Below the pieces are notes generated by a model. That model saw only the letters and a list, made by a program, of their open reading frames with translations. It did not search any database and had not been told where the DNA came from. DNA of 64,000 bases. It comes from Achatina immaculata. Its lineage: Eukaryota > Mollusca > Gastropoda > Stylommatophora > Achatinidae. The first letter of the stretch is position 1. Each line of letters begins with the position of its first letter. A program made the translations under genes and the position numbers. The stretch covers positions 31,115,713-31,179,712 of the forward strand of contig CM019709.1 in NCBI GenBank assembly GCA_009760885.1. Direction: 5' to 3'. Below, piece after piece: positions 1 through 11,555 of the stretch.

Positions 1-70
1 TAAGACTAAACCTATGTCTCTCTGGGGTTTGCACAGTTGTCTTGTTGACCTAATGGAGGTGATGATGCAC

Positions 71-820
71 TCAAGCTGAGTGAGACAGTGACCAGCAGCC
101 TATAGCTGAGTGAGACAGTGACCAGCAGCCTATAGCTGAGTGAGACAGTGACCGGCAGCCTATAGCTGAGTGAGACAGTGACCAGCAGCCTATAGCTGAG
201 TGAGACAGTGACCAGCAGCCTATAGCTGAGTGAGACAGTGACCAGCAGCCTATAGCTGAGTAAGACAGTGACCAGCAGCCTATAGCTGAGTAAGACAGTG
301 ACCAGCAGCCTATAGCTGAGTGAGACAGTGACCGGCAGCCTATAGCTGAGTAAGACAGTGACCGGCAGCCTATAGCTGAGTAAGACAGTGACCAGCAGCC
401 AATAGCTGAGTAAGACAGTGACCAGCAGTCTATAGCTGAGTAAGACAGTGACCGGCAGCCTATAGCTGAGTAAGACAGTGACCAGCAGCCTATAGCTGAG
501 TGAAACAGTGACCGGCAGCCTATAGCTGAGTAAGACAGTGACCAGCAGCCTATAGCCGAGTGAGACAGTGACCGGCAGTCTATAGCTGAGTGAGACTGTG
601 ACCAGCAGCCTATAGCTGAGTAAGACAGTGACCGGCAGCCTATAGCTGAGTAAGACAGTGACCAGCAGTCTATAGCTGAGTAAGACAGTGACCAGCAGCC
701 TATAGCTGAGTAAGACAGTGACCAGCAGTCTATAGCTGAGTAAGACAGTGACCAGCAGCCTATAGCTGAGTAAGACAGTGACCAGCAGCCTATAGCTGAG
801 TGAGACAGTGACAAGCAGTC
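71..820. repeat. 30-bp minisatellite, about 25 tandem copies
   Basis: The 30-base unit (core CTATAGCTGAGTGAGACAGT) repeats without interruption from about 71 to 820. Copies differ at a few fixed sites (GTGAGA or GTAAGA, CCAGCAG or CCGGCAG, CC or TC). Because 30 is a multiple of three and the unit lacks stops in one minus-strand frame, the array reads as a 247-codon open frame. I treat that frame as a by-product of the repeat, since it has no flanking gene structure. Confidence 0.95.
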
Positions 821-840
821 TTTAGCTGATTGCTTGTGTC

Positions 841-1980
841 AGGTTTGGTGAACCATAGCCAGCCAAGACCCTATTCTACCTCCCAGTAATGCCCATGGAA
901 ACAGACAGTAGTCTGGCCAAGTGAATAGAGATTGCAGTGGGAAGGCGGACACAGTCCTAAAAATACACCAAGCTGAAGTCAGATGTGTTGACCCCAAGGG
1001 TTCGTAACTGCAAATGATGAAAAAAGAAGGAAAAGTTGATTTAATGTGAGCAGCAGCCCTATAAGACTATATAAGTGTATTTATAAATATACATGTTGCC
1101 ATTGCAATGAATTCATTAGAAAATAAAGGCTGCTGCTGCTTTTTAAAAAGTAATTTAATACTTCAGATAAATGTAACTCGGATGTAATTAGAGATGTGAC
1201 AAAATATCCACCATTGTCTTGACTCACCTGGTCAAAACTTTGATCAGCTTCAGAGCAGTGCCACAGCTCCACCATGGTCAGCCCCAAGCCCAGATGAGAA
1301 AGGAGGAGGGTTGGACATAGGGCCAGCTACCCAGTTCTGTAAAAAATGCTTCAGCTGCAGAAATATCAACATGGCCTCAGCAACAGTAAAAATGAACACT
1401 GGGAGAGGAAGGAACTTCTTCTCAAAGATCTGTGATGTGGTGTAGTGAAAACTAGAAGTATCTGAAAGCTAAACAGCTGACTCCCCGTTTTTCAGCCAGG
1501 GCAAGTACTGCCATCGGAACACTGACACTTTGGAAGCCTACCACAAACGTAACCAGACAAGCTCTCACCTGGAATCCCCATGGAAAGAGGAAACAAGGAA
1601 GTTCTAGAAACACATGGTAAAAGGTCTTGAATCAGAGATAAAAAAGATTGACTACACCTGGAGAAACAGTCCAGTAATAGAAATAAATGGAGAGCCCTTG
1701 TTTATGTATGGCTTGTGCTCCAAACAGGGATAAAGAAAGGAAGAAAGAGCTGTGCCACAGGTGGACAGCTTGTTCTTTCACCATGGACCAACCAAAGAGG
1801 TTGAAACTATCATGCCACTCTGTACTACATCTAATTCTTCTTCTATCTTCAGTTAAATGTAAGTCCACTCTTATCAGAAAATGCAAGAATTGAAAAAAAA
1901 AACATAAGGAACTCATGGTCCCAATGCAAATCTTGTTAGCTTACACAATGCACTAGCAGGAATGTTTTCTTTAATATCAA
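841..1980. other. non-coding stretch, nothing recognised
   Basis: No exon, RNA gene or repeat family could be supported here. Earlier exons of the plus-strand gene at 1982-3984 may lie here or before the window, but I could not identify one by splice sites and coding sense together. Confidence 0.5.
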
Positions 1981-1981
1981 G

Positions 1982-2112
1982 GCAAGAACACATTTAACTG
2001 GATGGAGTTGGCAGACATCAAAAGCAAGTCTTATCTCCAGTCAGAGTACATCGATAAGACAGCACGTCTCTTTGACTCAAAGTGTGTCAACCATGGAGTG
2101 GTTTTTGTCAAG
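1982..2112 (+). CDS. exon a of the unrecognised plus-strand gene
   Basis: Reads in one frame through residues such as ARLFDSKCVNHGVVFVK and ends at AAG/GTCTGT. The acceptor is ambiguous: AG at 1980-1981 (exon from 1982) or AG at 1985-1986 (exon from 1987); neither has a strong pyrimidine tract. Codon choice is mixed, unlike the AT-rich flanks, which supports coding. Confidence 0.55.
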
Positions 2113-3984
2113 GTCTGTATATTATTTAATAGTCATGCCTTTCCTTTATTACACTTTTTTTGCTGCCAGCAGTAAGAGTAGCACAGTAAATTCTAATATT
2201 AATTGTAAGATCACCCAGTAATAAAGAAGGTGGTATGTGTATAATCAAAACAAGCAAAAAAATATTCACCATGTAGAAACAAAATTGTTCAGTATTTTAA
2301 ACATCTCAGATTTTCTATTGTTATCTGTTCTCGATACTGTCAGTCTCTTTTTGTTTTCAATTCTGAAGATCATTATTCTTCTATGTGAGGAAAGACAGCT
2401 GTGCTAGAGTGACACTGCAGTAATCAGGGCTCACAAGCCAGAGCTGGTCAAGACCCAGTAATAGGCTGAGCCTGGCAAACAGAGCAGGGCTTTCTGTGGT
2501 CCCCATGGTGATGGGAGGTCTGCTAAGAAGCAAGCTTTTTGGACCCACTCTAGGTTTTGAAACTGACCCGCTCTGGGTTTTGAAGCAAACCCACCATAAC
2601 CCACTCCTTCCCAGTTCAGTACAGTGCCTGTGTGCTCTAACATCTTCATGGCAGTGGTTGCTAAGAACATTCTGCTGGCAGTTCCAGAGAGATCAAGCAG
2701 TTACATTATTCTTCCACACTGCATTTGGGAACAGTAACATCCATTCTAGAACTAGAACTGGCAAACAGACGTATCTGTTATTTCTTTAATTAGCTCCCTT
2801 GATTCATGCAGCTTAACTGCCGGGGGGAGGGGGGAGGGAATAAACGCAATCTGTGTACTTCCCTTTGTGAAATGACATGTTACCAAGAAGCATTTTGAGA
2901 AAATAAAGTTTGGTTCTTATGAAATATGGTTCAGCTATGCTGGCCTTATGTGATGGACATCTGAGAGAAAGAAGAGAGGCTAACCAAAGACAACCTGGCA
3001 AGTAACTATAGAATCAGAGATGAAAAGCATGCAACACAGCTGGGATGCCATACAGAGACAAACTGTAGACCTTGCCAACAGTTCAGTGATATAAATTTAG
3101 AGGGTTCTGAAATTATATTGTATTTGATCTTCCAGGATTCTGTGGTTGATGATAAGCTGAACCGTATGAAGGACACTTGGATCCCCTACAAGACATTGAC
3201 CAACTTTGCCCTTCATCTATATGACAGTGAGGACCAGTTCTGGTCCATCTATAACAGTGGTCAGTGTTGTAACAATAGTATTGCAATGTGGAAGTGTAAA
3301 ATTAGTATTGTAACAAAGCAGTGTAACATTAAAATGAAATGAATAGCATAAGTGTTTATTTAGGTAAGAGTCACATTGCCCCTTTAAGGCTTATCTTCTT
3401 ACATCTTACATCCTTCCCGTGCCGTTAAATGTCACATAGGGCTCGCATGGTAGATTGCAAAGATTTCCTGTTTTCAGCGACCTTTTCAACCTCATCAAGG
3501 GATGTTATTCCTATTAAGCTGACCTCACTTAACAATGTCCTCTTTAGAGTTTCACATGATCAACCTCTTTTTTCTTTGGTCTTGTGTGTTCCACTTGATA
3601 ACTTGTTTTGGGATTCTGTAGCTGTTTCTTCTCAGCACATGACTGACATATGTCCATCTTCATTTTCTGATCACCCATGAGGCTGTTGTTTGTCTTATCT
3701 CTGCATTGTTCTTAAATTCATTCCACTTTATACCAAATATTTTCCTGGGGCATTTGTTTTCAAAAGAGTCTAATTTCTTGCCTATTTCTTTAGTTGTTTT
3801 CCGGCTTTCACATGGGCAGATATTACTTTTGAATTGATTAATAAGGCTTATCTAAGCAAGGGTAAACATTCCAGCACTTCAGACTGTGACTGAAGAGTCC
3901 CTACCCATGTCCATGTACTATAAGAAAGTAAAGCTCTCCACCACCCAAGACAAGTACCAGGTCAAGTCCAGCTCAGCTCTGTAA
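1982..3984 (+). CDS. 3' part of an unrecognised protein-coding gene (three exons)
   Basis: Three plus-strand segments read open and join in phase. Exon a is 1982-2112 (start uncertain; donor GTCTGT after a Lys codon). Exon b is 3136-3259 (acceptor TTCCAG, donor GTCAGT). Exon c is 3875-3984 (acceptor ATTCCAG, ends in TAA). Exon a ends in phase 0; exon b ends with one base that combines with the first two of exon c. The predicted product contains stretches such as NWMELADIKSKSYLQSEYID, KDTWIPYKTLTNFALHLYD and MSMYYKKVKLSTTQDKYQ. It looks soluble and mixed-charge, with no signal peptide or membrane segment visible. I do not recognise the family. The TAA in exon c overlaps a good donor (CT/GTAAGA), so the true last exon could lie further downstream. 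The upstream part of the gene is not seen. Confidence 0.6.
3136..3259 (+). CDS. exon b of the unrecognised plus-strand gene
   Basis: 124 bases: 41 codons plus one base. It is preceded by TTGATCTTCCAG and followed by GTCAGT. The translation (DSVVDDKLNRMKDTWIPYK, then DSEDQFWSIYNS) has no low complexity, and the entry phase matches exon a. Confidence 0.65.
3388..3835 (-). mobile_element. LINE family A fragment, 5'-truncated, degenerate
   Basis: The minus strand matches the C-terminal part of the RTE-like LINE copies at 33560-34160 and 58030-58675 in this window: the segment around the LRKILGIKW region through the AEIRQM and ETLKRTLL regions to the conserved 3' end (reverse complement of GCCCTATGTGACGTTTAACG). 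It lies in the intron between exons b and c of the plus-strand gene and has several frameshifts. Confidence 0.75.
3875..3984 (+). CDS. exon c (apparent terminal exon) of the unrecognised plus-strand gene
   Basis: Acceptor AACATTCCAG; the first two bases complete an Ala codon begun in exon b. It reads LQTVTEESLPMSMYYKKV then QDKYQVKSSSAL and stop TAA at 3982-3984. The bases CT/GTAAGA could instead be a donor, in which case exon c is internal and leaves two bases of the last codon. Confidence 0.55.
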
Positions 3985-4109
3985 GAAAAGTGTTCGGCTG
4001 CTGCTGATGATCAGGATTCTAGAAATAATACACTTTGGACATTAGAAATTTTGAAGAACTTCATGGTCGCAAAATTCACATAATTGAATTTAATGCAAGT
4101 GAATTTTGT

Positions 4110-4170
4110 GTGTGCGTGCGGGTGCATGTGCGCGGGTGTGTGTGTGAGAGAGAGAGAGAGAATGAGTGAG
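4110..4170. repeat. (GT)n/(GA)n compound microsatellite
   Basis: Alternating GT/GC repeats pass into GAGAGA just before the 18-bp minisatellite. Confidence 0.85.
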
Positions 4171-4194
4171 TGAGCTGCATCAGTAAAACATCAT

Positions 4195-5350
4195 GTTTCA
4201 GATAAACGCCGGTTCTGAAATAAACACGAATCTGACATAAACACTGGGTATGAAATAAACACTGGGTCTGACATAAACACTGGGTATAAAATAAACACTG
4301 GGTCTGACATAAACACTGGGTATGAAATAAACACTGGGTATGAAATAAACACTGGGTCTGACATAAACACTGGGTATGAAATAAACACTGGGTCTGACAT
4401 AAACACTGGGTCTGACATAAACACTGGGTATGAAATAAACACTGGGTATGACATAAACACTGGGTATGAAATAAACACTGGGTCTGACATAAACACTGGG
4501 TATGAAATAAACACTGGGTCTGACATAAACACTGGGTATGAAATAAACACTGGGTATGAAATAAACACTGGGTCTGACATAAACACTGGGTATGAAATAA
4601 ACACTGGGTCTGACATAAACACTGGGTCTGAAATAAACGCTGGGTATGAAATAAACGCTAGGTATGAAATAAATGCTGGGTATGAAATAAACACTGGGTA
4701 TGAAATAAACACTGCACTGGGTATGAAATAAACACTGGGTCTGAAATAAACACTGGGTATGAAATAAACACTGCACTGGGTATGAAATAAACACTGCACT
4801 GGGTATGAAATAAACACTGGGTATGAAATAAACACTGGGTATGAAAAAACACTGGGTATGAAATAACGCTGGGTATGAATAAACGCTGGGTATGAAATAA
4901 ACGCTAGGTATGAAATAAATGCTGGGTATGAAATAAACACTGGGTATGAAATAAACACTGCACTGGGTATGAAATAAACACTGGGTCTGAAATAAACACT
5001 GGGTATGAAATAAACACTGCACTGGGTATGAAATAAACACTGCACTGGGTATGAAATAAACACTGGGTATGAAATAAACACTGGGTATGAAATAAACACT
5101 GGGTATGAAATAAACGCTGGGTATGAAATAAACGCTGGGTATGAAATAAACACTGGGTATGAAATAAACACTGGGTATGAAATAAACGCTGGATATGAAA
5201 TAAACGCTGGGTATGAAATAAACGCTGGGTATGAAATAAACGCTGGGTATGAAATAAACGCTGGGTATGAAATAAACACTGGGTATGAAATAAATGCTGG
5301 GTATGAAATAAACACTGGGTCTGACATAAACACTGGGTCTGAAATAAGCA
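4195..5350. repeat. 18-bp minisatellite, about 60 copies
   Basis: The unit GGGTATGAAATAAACACT alternates with the variant GGGTCTGACATAAACACT. Some units carry a 6-base insertion (CACTGCACTGGG). A block of about 246 bases (marked by the rare CGCTAGGTATG variant at about 4656 and 4902) occurs twice, showing segmental duplication within the array. Open minus-strand frames through it are repeat artefacts. Confidence 0.95.
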
Positions 5351-5354
5351 CTGG

Positions 5355-6310
5355 ATCAGTACATCATCTGTGTCTTTCTGTGGAAAGACCTACTGTACAG
5401 GCTAATACCTGCAGAACCATATTTGGCATTTTGCAAATAAATGCCTGCCTTGAGTTGACACTGGCCTCTAATAAACACCAATCATGACAACAGTTTTGTG
5501 AATAAACACCAAGAAATATATGTATATATATCATTCAATTTATAAATTATAGATATATATTGTATATACAGTTTATATATAATATTAAATTTATATATTA
5601 TATAATTAGTTATGGAGCCAGTCTATTGTAATTCTACAACGTAAATTCAATCTTGTTAAAATTTCCAACAAATTATACGGTTTATAGACTATCTGGATTG
5701 ACTGGGCCCAAAAAAAAAAATGTTGCTGCATGCCAGATGTGGCCTGCAAGCCAAGCATTCCCTTATGTGCTGTATAGAGTTATGTTCCGTCACAGTGGGT
5801 GGATATGTTTTGTTATGTTCTGAATTTTTCATCATTTAACTCTCTCTTCATTTTTTCCGCTGACGCCTATACAACTTCTTTCTCAGCACTGTTCTTTTGA
5901 AAAATGTGAAGTAACATTTCTAACTTCCTTCTCATCATTAATCATGTGTTTATCTTCCCTGATGTTTTTCATATAAATATGTGCAAAAAATTTATTTTAT
6001 TATTTTCACCATTATTTTTATTCTTGTTTTTATTTTTGTTTATAATTAGCATTACTTTTGTTACTGTCCTTACTACATCTTTTTTTTATTTTCATTGCTT
6101 TTGTTATCACTATCATTGCATCAGTTATTTTTACTTTTGTTATTGTTATCCTCATTATATTTCTCATTTTTCTGTTATCTTTCATTCTCTTATCATTACT
6201 GTTGTCAGTTTTATGACTATTTCTGTTATCATTATTGTTACTTTTGTTAATGCTCTTATTATTAAATCAATTATTGCTTTTGTCATTTTTCTCATTACTT
6301 TCTTTCAAAG
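5355..6310. other. AT-rich low-complexity DNA
   Basis: Holds TA-rich stretches (5515-5610) and a long TTTTATTATT-type pyrimidine-rich run (5980-6300) that translates into a Phe/Ile/Thr-rich frame with no protein character. No gene is supported. Confidence 0.6.
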
Positions 6311-6397
6311 AGGAGTACCGTCCCCTGCGAGAAGCAAGGCATCAACTGTGCAACACGACATCCCTGCTGTTTACCGTGGATCCTCGCATTGCTTAAC
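6311..6397 (+). CDS. possible terminal exon (unassigned)
   Basis: After a long pyrimidine-rich tract ending TTTCAAAG, the sequence from 6311 reads EEYRPLREARHQLCNTTSLL and on to TAA at 6395-6397, if entered in phase 1. Phase 1 is what exon b (ending at 3259) supplies. A polyadenylation-like AATAAATAAGG lies at about 6531, followed by an A-run. It could be an alternative last exon of the upstream gene, the end of another gene, or chance. Two other frames are also open for 100 bases or more, so the evidence is weak. Confidence 0.3.
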
Positions 6398-7086
6398 GCT
6401 CGAGTCTGTATGTGAATATGTCCCAGTGTGGGAACTGCTGCCATGTGTGGCTGCATTATTTACATAATGTAGACTTTCATATATGAAATGTATTGCCGTA
6501 TGCCATTAATATTGCCAAATTTTTTTTTCAAATAAATAAGGCCAAAAAAAAAAATACCCAGTTATAAATGAGATAATGTATTCCATGTCTTTCTTCCATA
6601 CTTGCAAGAGCATATTAATTCCATTATGATTTAAAATGGGTTAGAAGGCTATGCTTATTTCCTTGAAATAAGGTTCAAGATATATCTAAGAGCAAGTTAA
6701 AGCGTATAATAGCTCAGTATGATACCAAATAAATAACATGCTTTTTTTTAAAATGTATAACCGCTACATGTTGCAACATTATATGAGATTTTTCTCATAT
6801 ATGGAGAAAAGAACTCCTTTATGGTTTATGTGCTCTGATATAAAAATCTTTATATACAGCTTATCAGATTTTTGTTCTCATGTGAATTTGGCTTAAGAAA
6901 GTGAACTTTTAACAATTGTGATTGTGATGATTATATAGTGTTATGAAATCATTACCAGTTATTTTATATGAAAAAAAAAAGTGTGGTATGTGGGAGTATA
7001 TAAAGCTCTGTATTGTCTCTGTGCATGTATATACCACCATTTAGTTGGTTACAACGTAAACTATTGAAATAGTATATTAGTATATT

Positions 7087-7380
7087 AAACAGTTGAAACC
7101 ACTGACAACAATTATTGAGGAAAGATGCTGACGATGGTTGGGACATGTGCTCCGAATGACTGACAACTCACTACCAAAAATAGCACTAAGATGGACACCA
7201 CAGGGGAGTGGAAGTAAGGGTAGACCAAAAGAGACATGGAGAAGAACAACAGAAAGGATGTTGAGCAATAGAGGGCTCACCTGGGCAAGAGCAGAAAAAA
7301 AGGCGAAGGACAGGCATTTGTGGAAAACCCTTGCAGAAGCCCCATGTGCCCTGGGCACTTAAGGTTCAGAGAGAGATATT
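7087..7380 (+). mobile_element. LINE family B 3' fragment
   Basis: Encodes the C-terminal tail of a reverse transcriptase ORF: RRWRWLGHVLRMT-like start, then GRPKETWRRTTERML, then WKTLAEAPCALGT and stop. It ends in CACTTAAGGTTCAGAGAGAG. Near-identical tails occur at 10520, 49000 and 60240. The copy is strongly 5'-truncated. Confidence 0.85.
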
Positions 7381-7384
7381 AAAC

Positions 7385-8521
7385 AGTATAATGAAATATA
7401 GATGAGAAAACTTCATGTCTCTTGTATAAATTAGACCCATGGCTATACATTTTTTTTTAATGAATAAAAAAAAAAAACAGACCCAAGTCTATAGATATTT
7501 TTTTTAACATGGAAAAAATGAACAGATCCTAGGCTATAGATGTATTTTTTAAAACGAAGAAAGACAAAGGATGATAAGAATCACCTTAGCATTTCTTCTG
7601 TAATAAAAGTAATGTTTTCCATTAACTTCTGAACTTAAACTAAACATTTGCACACTTTAACATTCATTCTGTGCTTCAGATATACATAATCACCTTTGGC
7701 ACATTGTTCTACTATTCTTCTCTTTGATTCAAGTATATATTCAACTTCTGCATCTTAATGTTTTTCTAATTTGCTAATGTGGTTTTCACTGCCTTACATT
7801 CACTCCACACTGCAAGTATATATTCTTGTTCTGAACACTGTTTTGTTTGTTTTTTTTTTTTTGTTTTGTTGTTTGTCTCTGCTTACGAATTAACCTGTTT
7901 AACTATTAAACTTTTACATTTACCCTGAGCTTAGAATAACATGTCTTGGCGTGGCAAAAATTTTTGACAATGTTCGTTTTCTGAATTTTTACTGAAGTTT
8001 GCCAAAATTATGTGAATTTTTACATCTAAACTGCACTTCCCTCAAACCTGGGGAAAGAATAGAAGCCAAGGCAGGGGGAGAGCACTACCAGGATCTCTTG
8101 ATTGTAAATGTGCAAGATTTTTGTCAAGATTGTTTCTACAGTTATTTCTGGGAATTCTAGCTTAAATTGGAAAAACAAAGGATTTGGACCCACTTTCTGA
8201 AGTCGTATCCAAAAGTGCACTTGACCAGTGTTATATGAACTTGAAAAAAAATCCCAAATTTTACTTGATCAATGTTATGAGAAATTTTTTAAAAAAAAAT
8301 AAATAACTGTTGTTACCGTAACTTGGTATGGCACTTGAGGACTGCAGTCCTGTATCAGTTCTGCAACCCACTGAATAAACTGCCCATCTAGAAAAGGAAT
8401 ATTTGTTGTAAACAGAACTGAATGTCATTTATGACTGCGGTCTTTAAACAGTGTTCCAAGCTTGTTATTTTAATGCTCATATATGATGGATATAAAAAAT
8501 ATTTATACACTCATATATTCT

Positions 8522-8560
<39 letters not shown>

Positions 8561-9260
8561 TAGAACCTAAACATTGTATCTGATCAATAGCTTTCTGCTG
8601 CAGCTATGAATTTGTTTATATCCTGTATATTTTCTGGTGAATGTGGCTGTACAAAAGTCAGTTGTTGTGTCTCAACAAAAAAGTCAGTTGTTGTGTCTCA
8701 ATAAATTAGTGAAAATGAGTTTAAATGTAATCTGCATGGAGTTTTTCTCTGCAATGCAGAGATCATCCATGCTGCCATGTGTACATCCAAAAATAGCATG
8801 CAGGGGTAGTATTACACTTTTGTTAATGCTGTAGATCTGCCACTCTTCAGATGTGGAGTGATGTTACAGTGTGAAGTAATGTGTTCAGTATGCAAACATG
8901 GCAGTTTTAGCGTATCAGTAAAGCAGCATTTCACTAGGGAAATTGAGCAGAAGATGAGTTAGATTACTTTGTGGTGATTTTTTCAAACATGGAATACTTT
9001 ACCAGACATATTGTAGGTAGTCATAACTTCTACATTTCAATTATAGAAACTTAAAACTAAGAAATGCACAAACATTGGAACAACATTGGACTGACTGACT
9101 ATGAAAAATCAAAGGCATTATAATTTTCTGTATGGGCAAAGAAGAGACAGTTCTATCACTGAAGCAGCACAAACTTGCCTAAGTGCTGAGGCTGCACATA
9201 TTTCAGTTCCTGTCCCCTCACTGATCCACATTCAATTTATGATCAGTCAAATTTTCTAAG
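7385..9260. other. AT-rich intergenic DNA
   Basis: No gene is supported. It contains homopolymer A/T runs, an (AT)n tract at 8526-8558 and a 28-base tandem doublet (AAGTCAGTTGTTGTGTCTCA) at about 8655-8700. Confidence 0.55.
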
Positions 9261-9279
9261 TCTCCAGATTGTTGACCAC

Positions 9280-9732
9280 AGCAGTCTCATGTACTCCCAC
9301 CGTATCTCATGTACTCCCATTCTCATGTGCTCCTACCATCTCATGTACTCCCACTGTGTCTTATGCACTCCTAATGTGTCTCATGTACTTCCACTGTGTC
9401 TCATGTACTCCTACTGTGTCTCATGCACTCCCACTGTGTCTCATGTACTCCCAGTGTCTCATGTACTCCTACTGTGTCTCATGCACTACCAATGTGTCTC
9501 ATGTACTCCCACTGTGTCTCATATACTCCCACTGTCTCATGTACTCCTACTGTGTCTCATGCACTCCCACTGTGTCTCATGTACTCCCACTGTGTCTCAT
9601 GTACTCCCACTGTGTCTCATATACTCCCACTGTGTCTCATGTACTCCTACTGTGTCTCATGTACTCCCACTGTCTCATGCACTCCCACTGTGTCTTATGT
9701 ACTCCCACTGTGTCTCATGCACTCCCACTGTG
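9280..9732. repeat. 20-bp minisatellite, about 23 copies
   Basis: The unit CTCATGTACTCCCACTGTGT repeats with small variants (GTACTCCTAC, GCACTCCCAC, ATACTCCCAC) and occasional 4-base deletions. All three frames stay open for long stretches because the unit lacks plus-strand stops; none is a gene. Confidence 0.95.
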
Positions 9733-10400
9733 GCATAAAGAGTAGCTTGCCCAGTTTGTGCAATGCCTTGCGCCACTCCAGATTTATAATTACAAATTTT
9801 GTTATGCATGCGATCTATCAAAAATTTGAATACGAAACACATGTTGATTATGATAAAGATGATACCATGTTAGATGGTGCTCTGCAAGCTTCTTTACAGG
9901 ACACTTGGGTACACAAGCATTGCCACAAGATCAACAAGTCAACATTTTGAGCAGGATAGTAGATCACCATAGCAAACAATGCCCATGCTTGTGATTGTAG
10001 TTGCTCAAAATCCTAAGTTTAGTAACACGGACTGATTGTGAGTCGTTATTAATAGCAACTTAACTACTAATTCAGCTTTAACTTTACAATGTATCCTCTC
10101 TTCTTTATGTTTTATAAAGTTTTATGAAATATTAAATTGACCTATAGGACTTATTTTAAAAAACATACTAGCAAATTTTTTTCACAGTAAAATTTACATA
10201 TAACATACAACCCAAATAATATGTATGTTTATTATATGTTTAAAAGAAATAAAATTTTATTTATTTTTCACGACAGATTTATGTGAATTTAAATGTTATT
10301 TTGTATTAACTGTCTTTTATTAATTTATGTTTGTACAAGTGGTTTTGGCTTATAACTGAGATACATTCTGGCAACCCATCATTAAGTAGAAAATCATATA

Positions 10401-10840
10401 CAGTAAAATCTTGTTATAACAGACCCCATTTGTATCTGAGCCTTGATAATAATGGACCAGATCTGCGGGTCCTGGCTGCACTCCTATATATATCTATATA
10501 TTTTATTTTGGATATAGCAAAATCACTACCAAAAACAGCACTAAGATGGACACCACAGGGGAACAGAAGTAAGGGTAGACCAAAAGAGACATGGAGAAGA
10601 ACAACAGAGGGGATGTTGAGCAATAGAGGGCTCACCTGGGCAAGAGCAGAAAAAAAAAGGCAAAGGACAGGCATTTGTGGAAAACCCTTGTGGAAGCCCC
10701 ATGTGCCCTGAGCACTTAAGGTTCAGAGAGAGAGATAGCAGACTTTGGATATAACAGACTAGTTGGCGAATCCCTTTGAAGTCCATTACAATGAATTATA
10801 GTAGTACTGCTGAACAAGTGGTTATAATATATATATATAT
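10401..10840. mobile_element. possible pogo/Tigger-like MITE split by a LINE insertion
   Basis: The left part begins TA/CAGTAAAATCTTGTTATAAC, like the ends of Tigger-type elements, and the right part (10745-10830) has ATATAACAGACTAGTTGGCG and similar TATAAC motifs. The LINE B tail at 10520-10743 sits between them. The right terminus is not clear. Confidence 0.35.
10520..10743 (+). mobile_element. LINE family B 3' fragment with target-site duplication
   Basis: Same tail as at 7087-7380, ending CACTTAAGGTTCAGAGAGAG. It is flanked by near-perfect 13-base direct repeats, TTTGGATATAGCA at 10507-10519 and TTTGGATATAACA at 10744-10756, as expected from target-primed reverse transcription of a 5'-truncated copy. 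Confidence 0.8.
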
Positions 10841-10846
10841 ATATAC
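10825..10846. repeat. (AT)n microsatellite
   Basis: A pure AT dinucleotide run of about 20 bases. Confidence 0.85.
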
Positions 10847-11297
10847 ACATACAATAGTACTACGCCCACTAGTGAACAATCACTTGTTCACTTCACTTTT
10901 TAAAATGAATACTGTAAAGATGGAATAAAAGCTAAAAGATACTGTATGGTCTTACTGTTTGATGTTATGACTGTCCCACACAGCTTGAAAATTATTTCTT
11001 GTAATTTATGGAAATTCAACATTAAGTCTGAAAAGTCATAAAATCCAAAAGTTCACAAGTTGAATGATACACCATGGACCATAATACCTTATTGCATTTA
11101 TCACAGTACTTTTTTTTTTCTAATGTAACAAATAAACTGTCCATGTTGCTGGCAGATTCCGTTAATTTCTTCTTGGAACTGCAAGCTAAAATTATCCTCC
11201 TCACAATATCAAGGAGATACAAGAAGAACATACTTTTTTTTTTCAAAAGACAACATGAATTTAAAGACATTTCTGAGCTCACATTACTACTAGAAGG

Positions 11298-11555
11298 TGT
11301 CTGAGCAGCAAAGTGGTTAGTACATTAGTCTCTCACAGTGAAGGTTGGTGGTTCAAACCTGTCTGGCGGCGCTCAGTCATCAGCTATAGAAATGGGTACA
11401 TCTTCTATAGCTGGGGGATGGAAATGCAACCAGATGCGATGATGACATCACTCTAGTGCAGTGACAGGTCAAGGTAAATAGGGACATGAATGCCATGTCC
11501 TGTAGTTGACTCCATGGTATTGTATTGCTACCTTTTTTGTTGTTGTTGTTGTTAA
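11298..11555 (+). mobile_element. tRNA-derived SINE (family 1)
   Basis: The head has A-box-like AAAGTGGTTAGTACATTAGT and B-box-like GGTTCAAACC (11350-11359). The body shares GAAATGGGTAC, the GACAGGTCAA block and the end segment with copies at 12148, 26795, 42285 and elsewhere. It ends near a (TTG)n run. Confidence 0.75.

Noticed and set aside
71..820. A 247-residue Ser/Tyr/Cys-rich protein on the minus strand
   Set aside because: It is a translation of a 30-base tandem repeat with no start context, splice structure or flanking coding sequence.
4191..5351. Long minus-strand frames of 280-386 codons
   Set aside because: All are readings of the 18-base minisatellite; two overlapping frames of the same strand are open at once, as expected of a repeat without stops.
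9269..9950. Cys/Ser/Leu/His-rich proteins in three plus-strand frames
   Set aside because: Caused by the 20-base repeat, which has no plus-strand stops in any frame.
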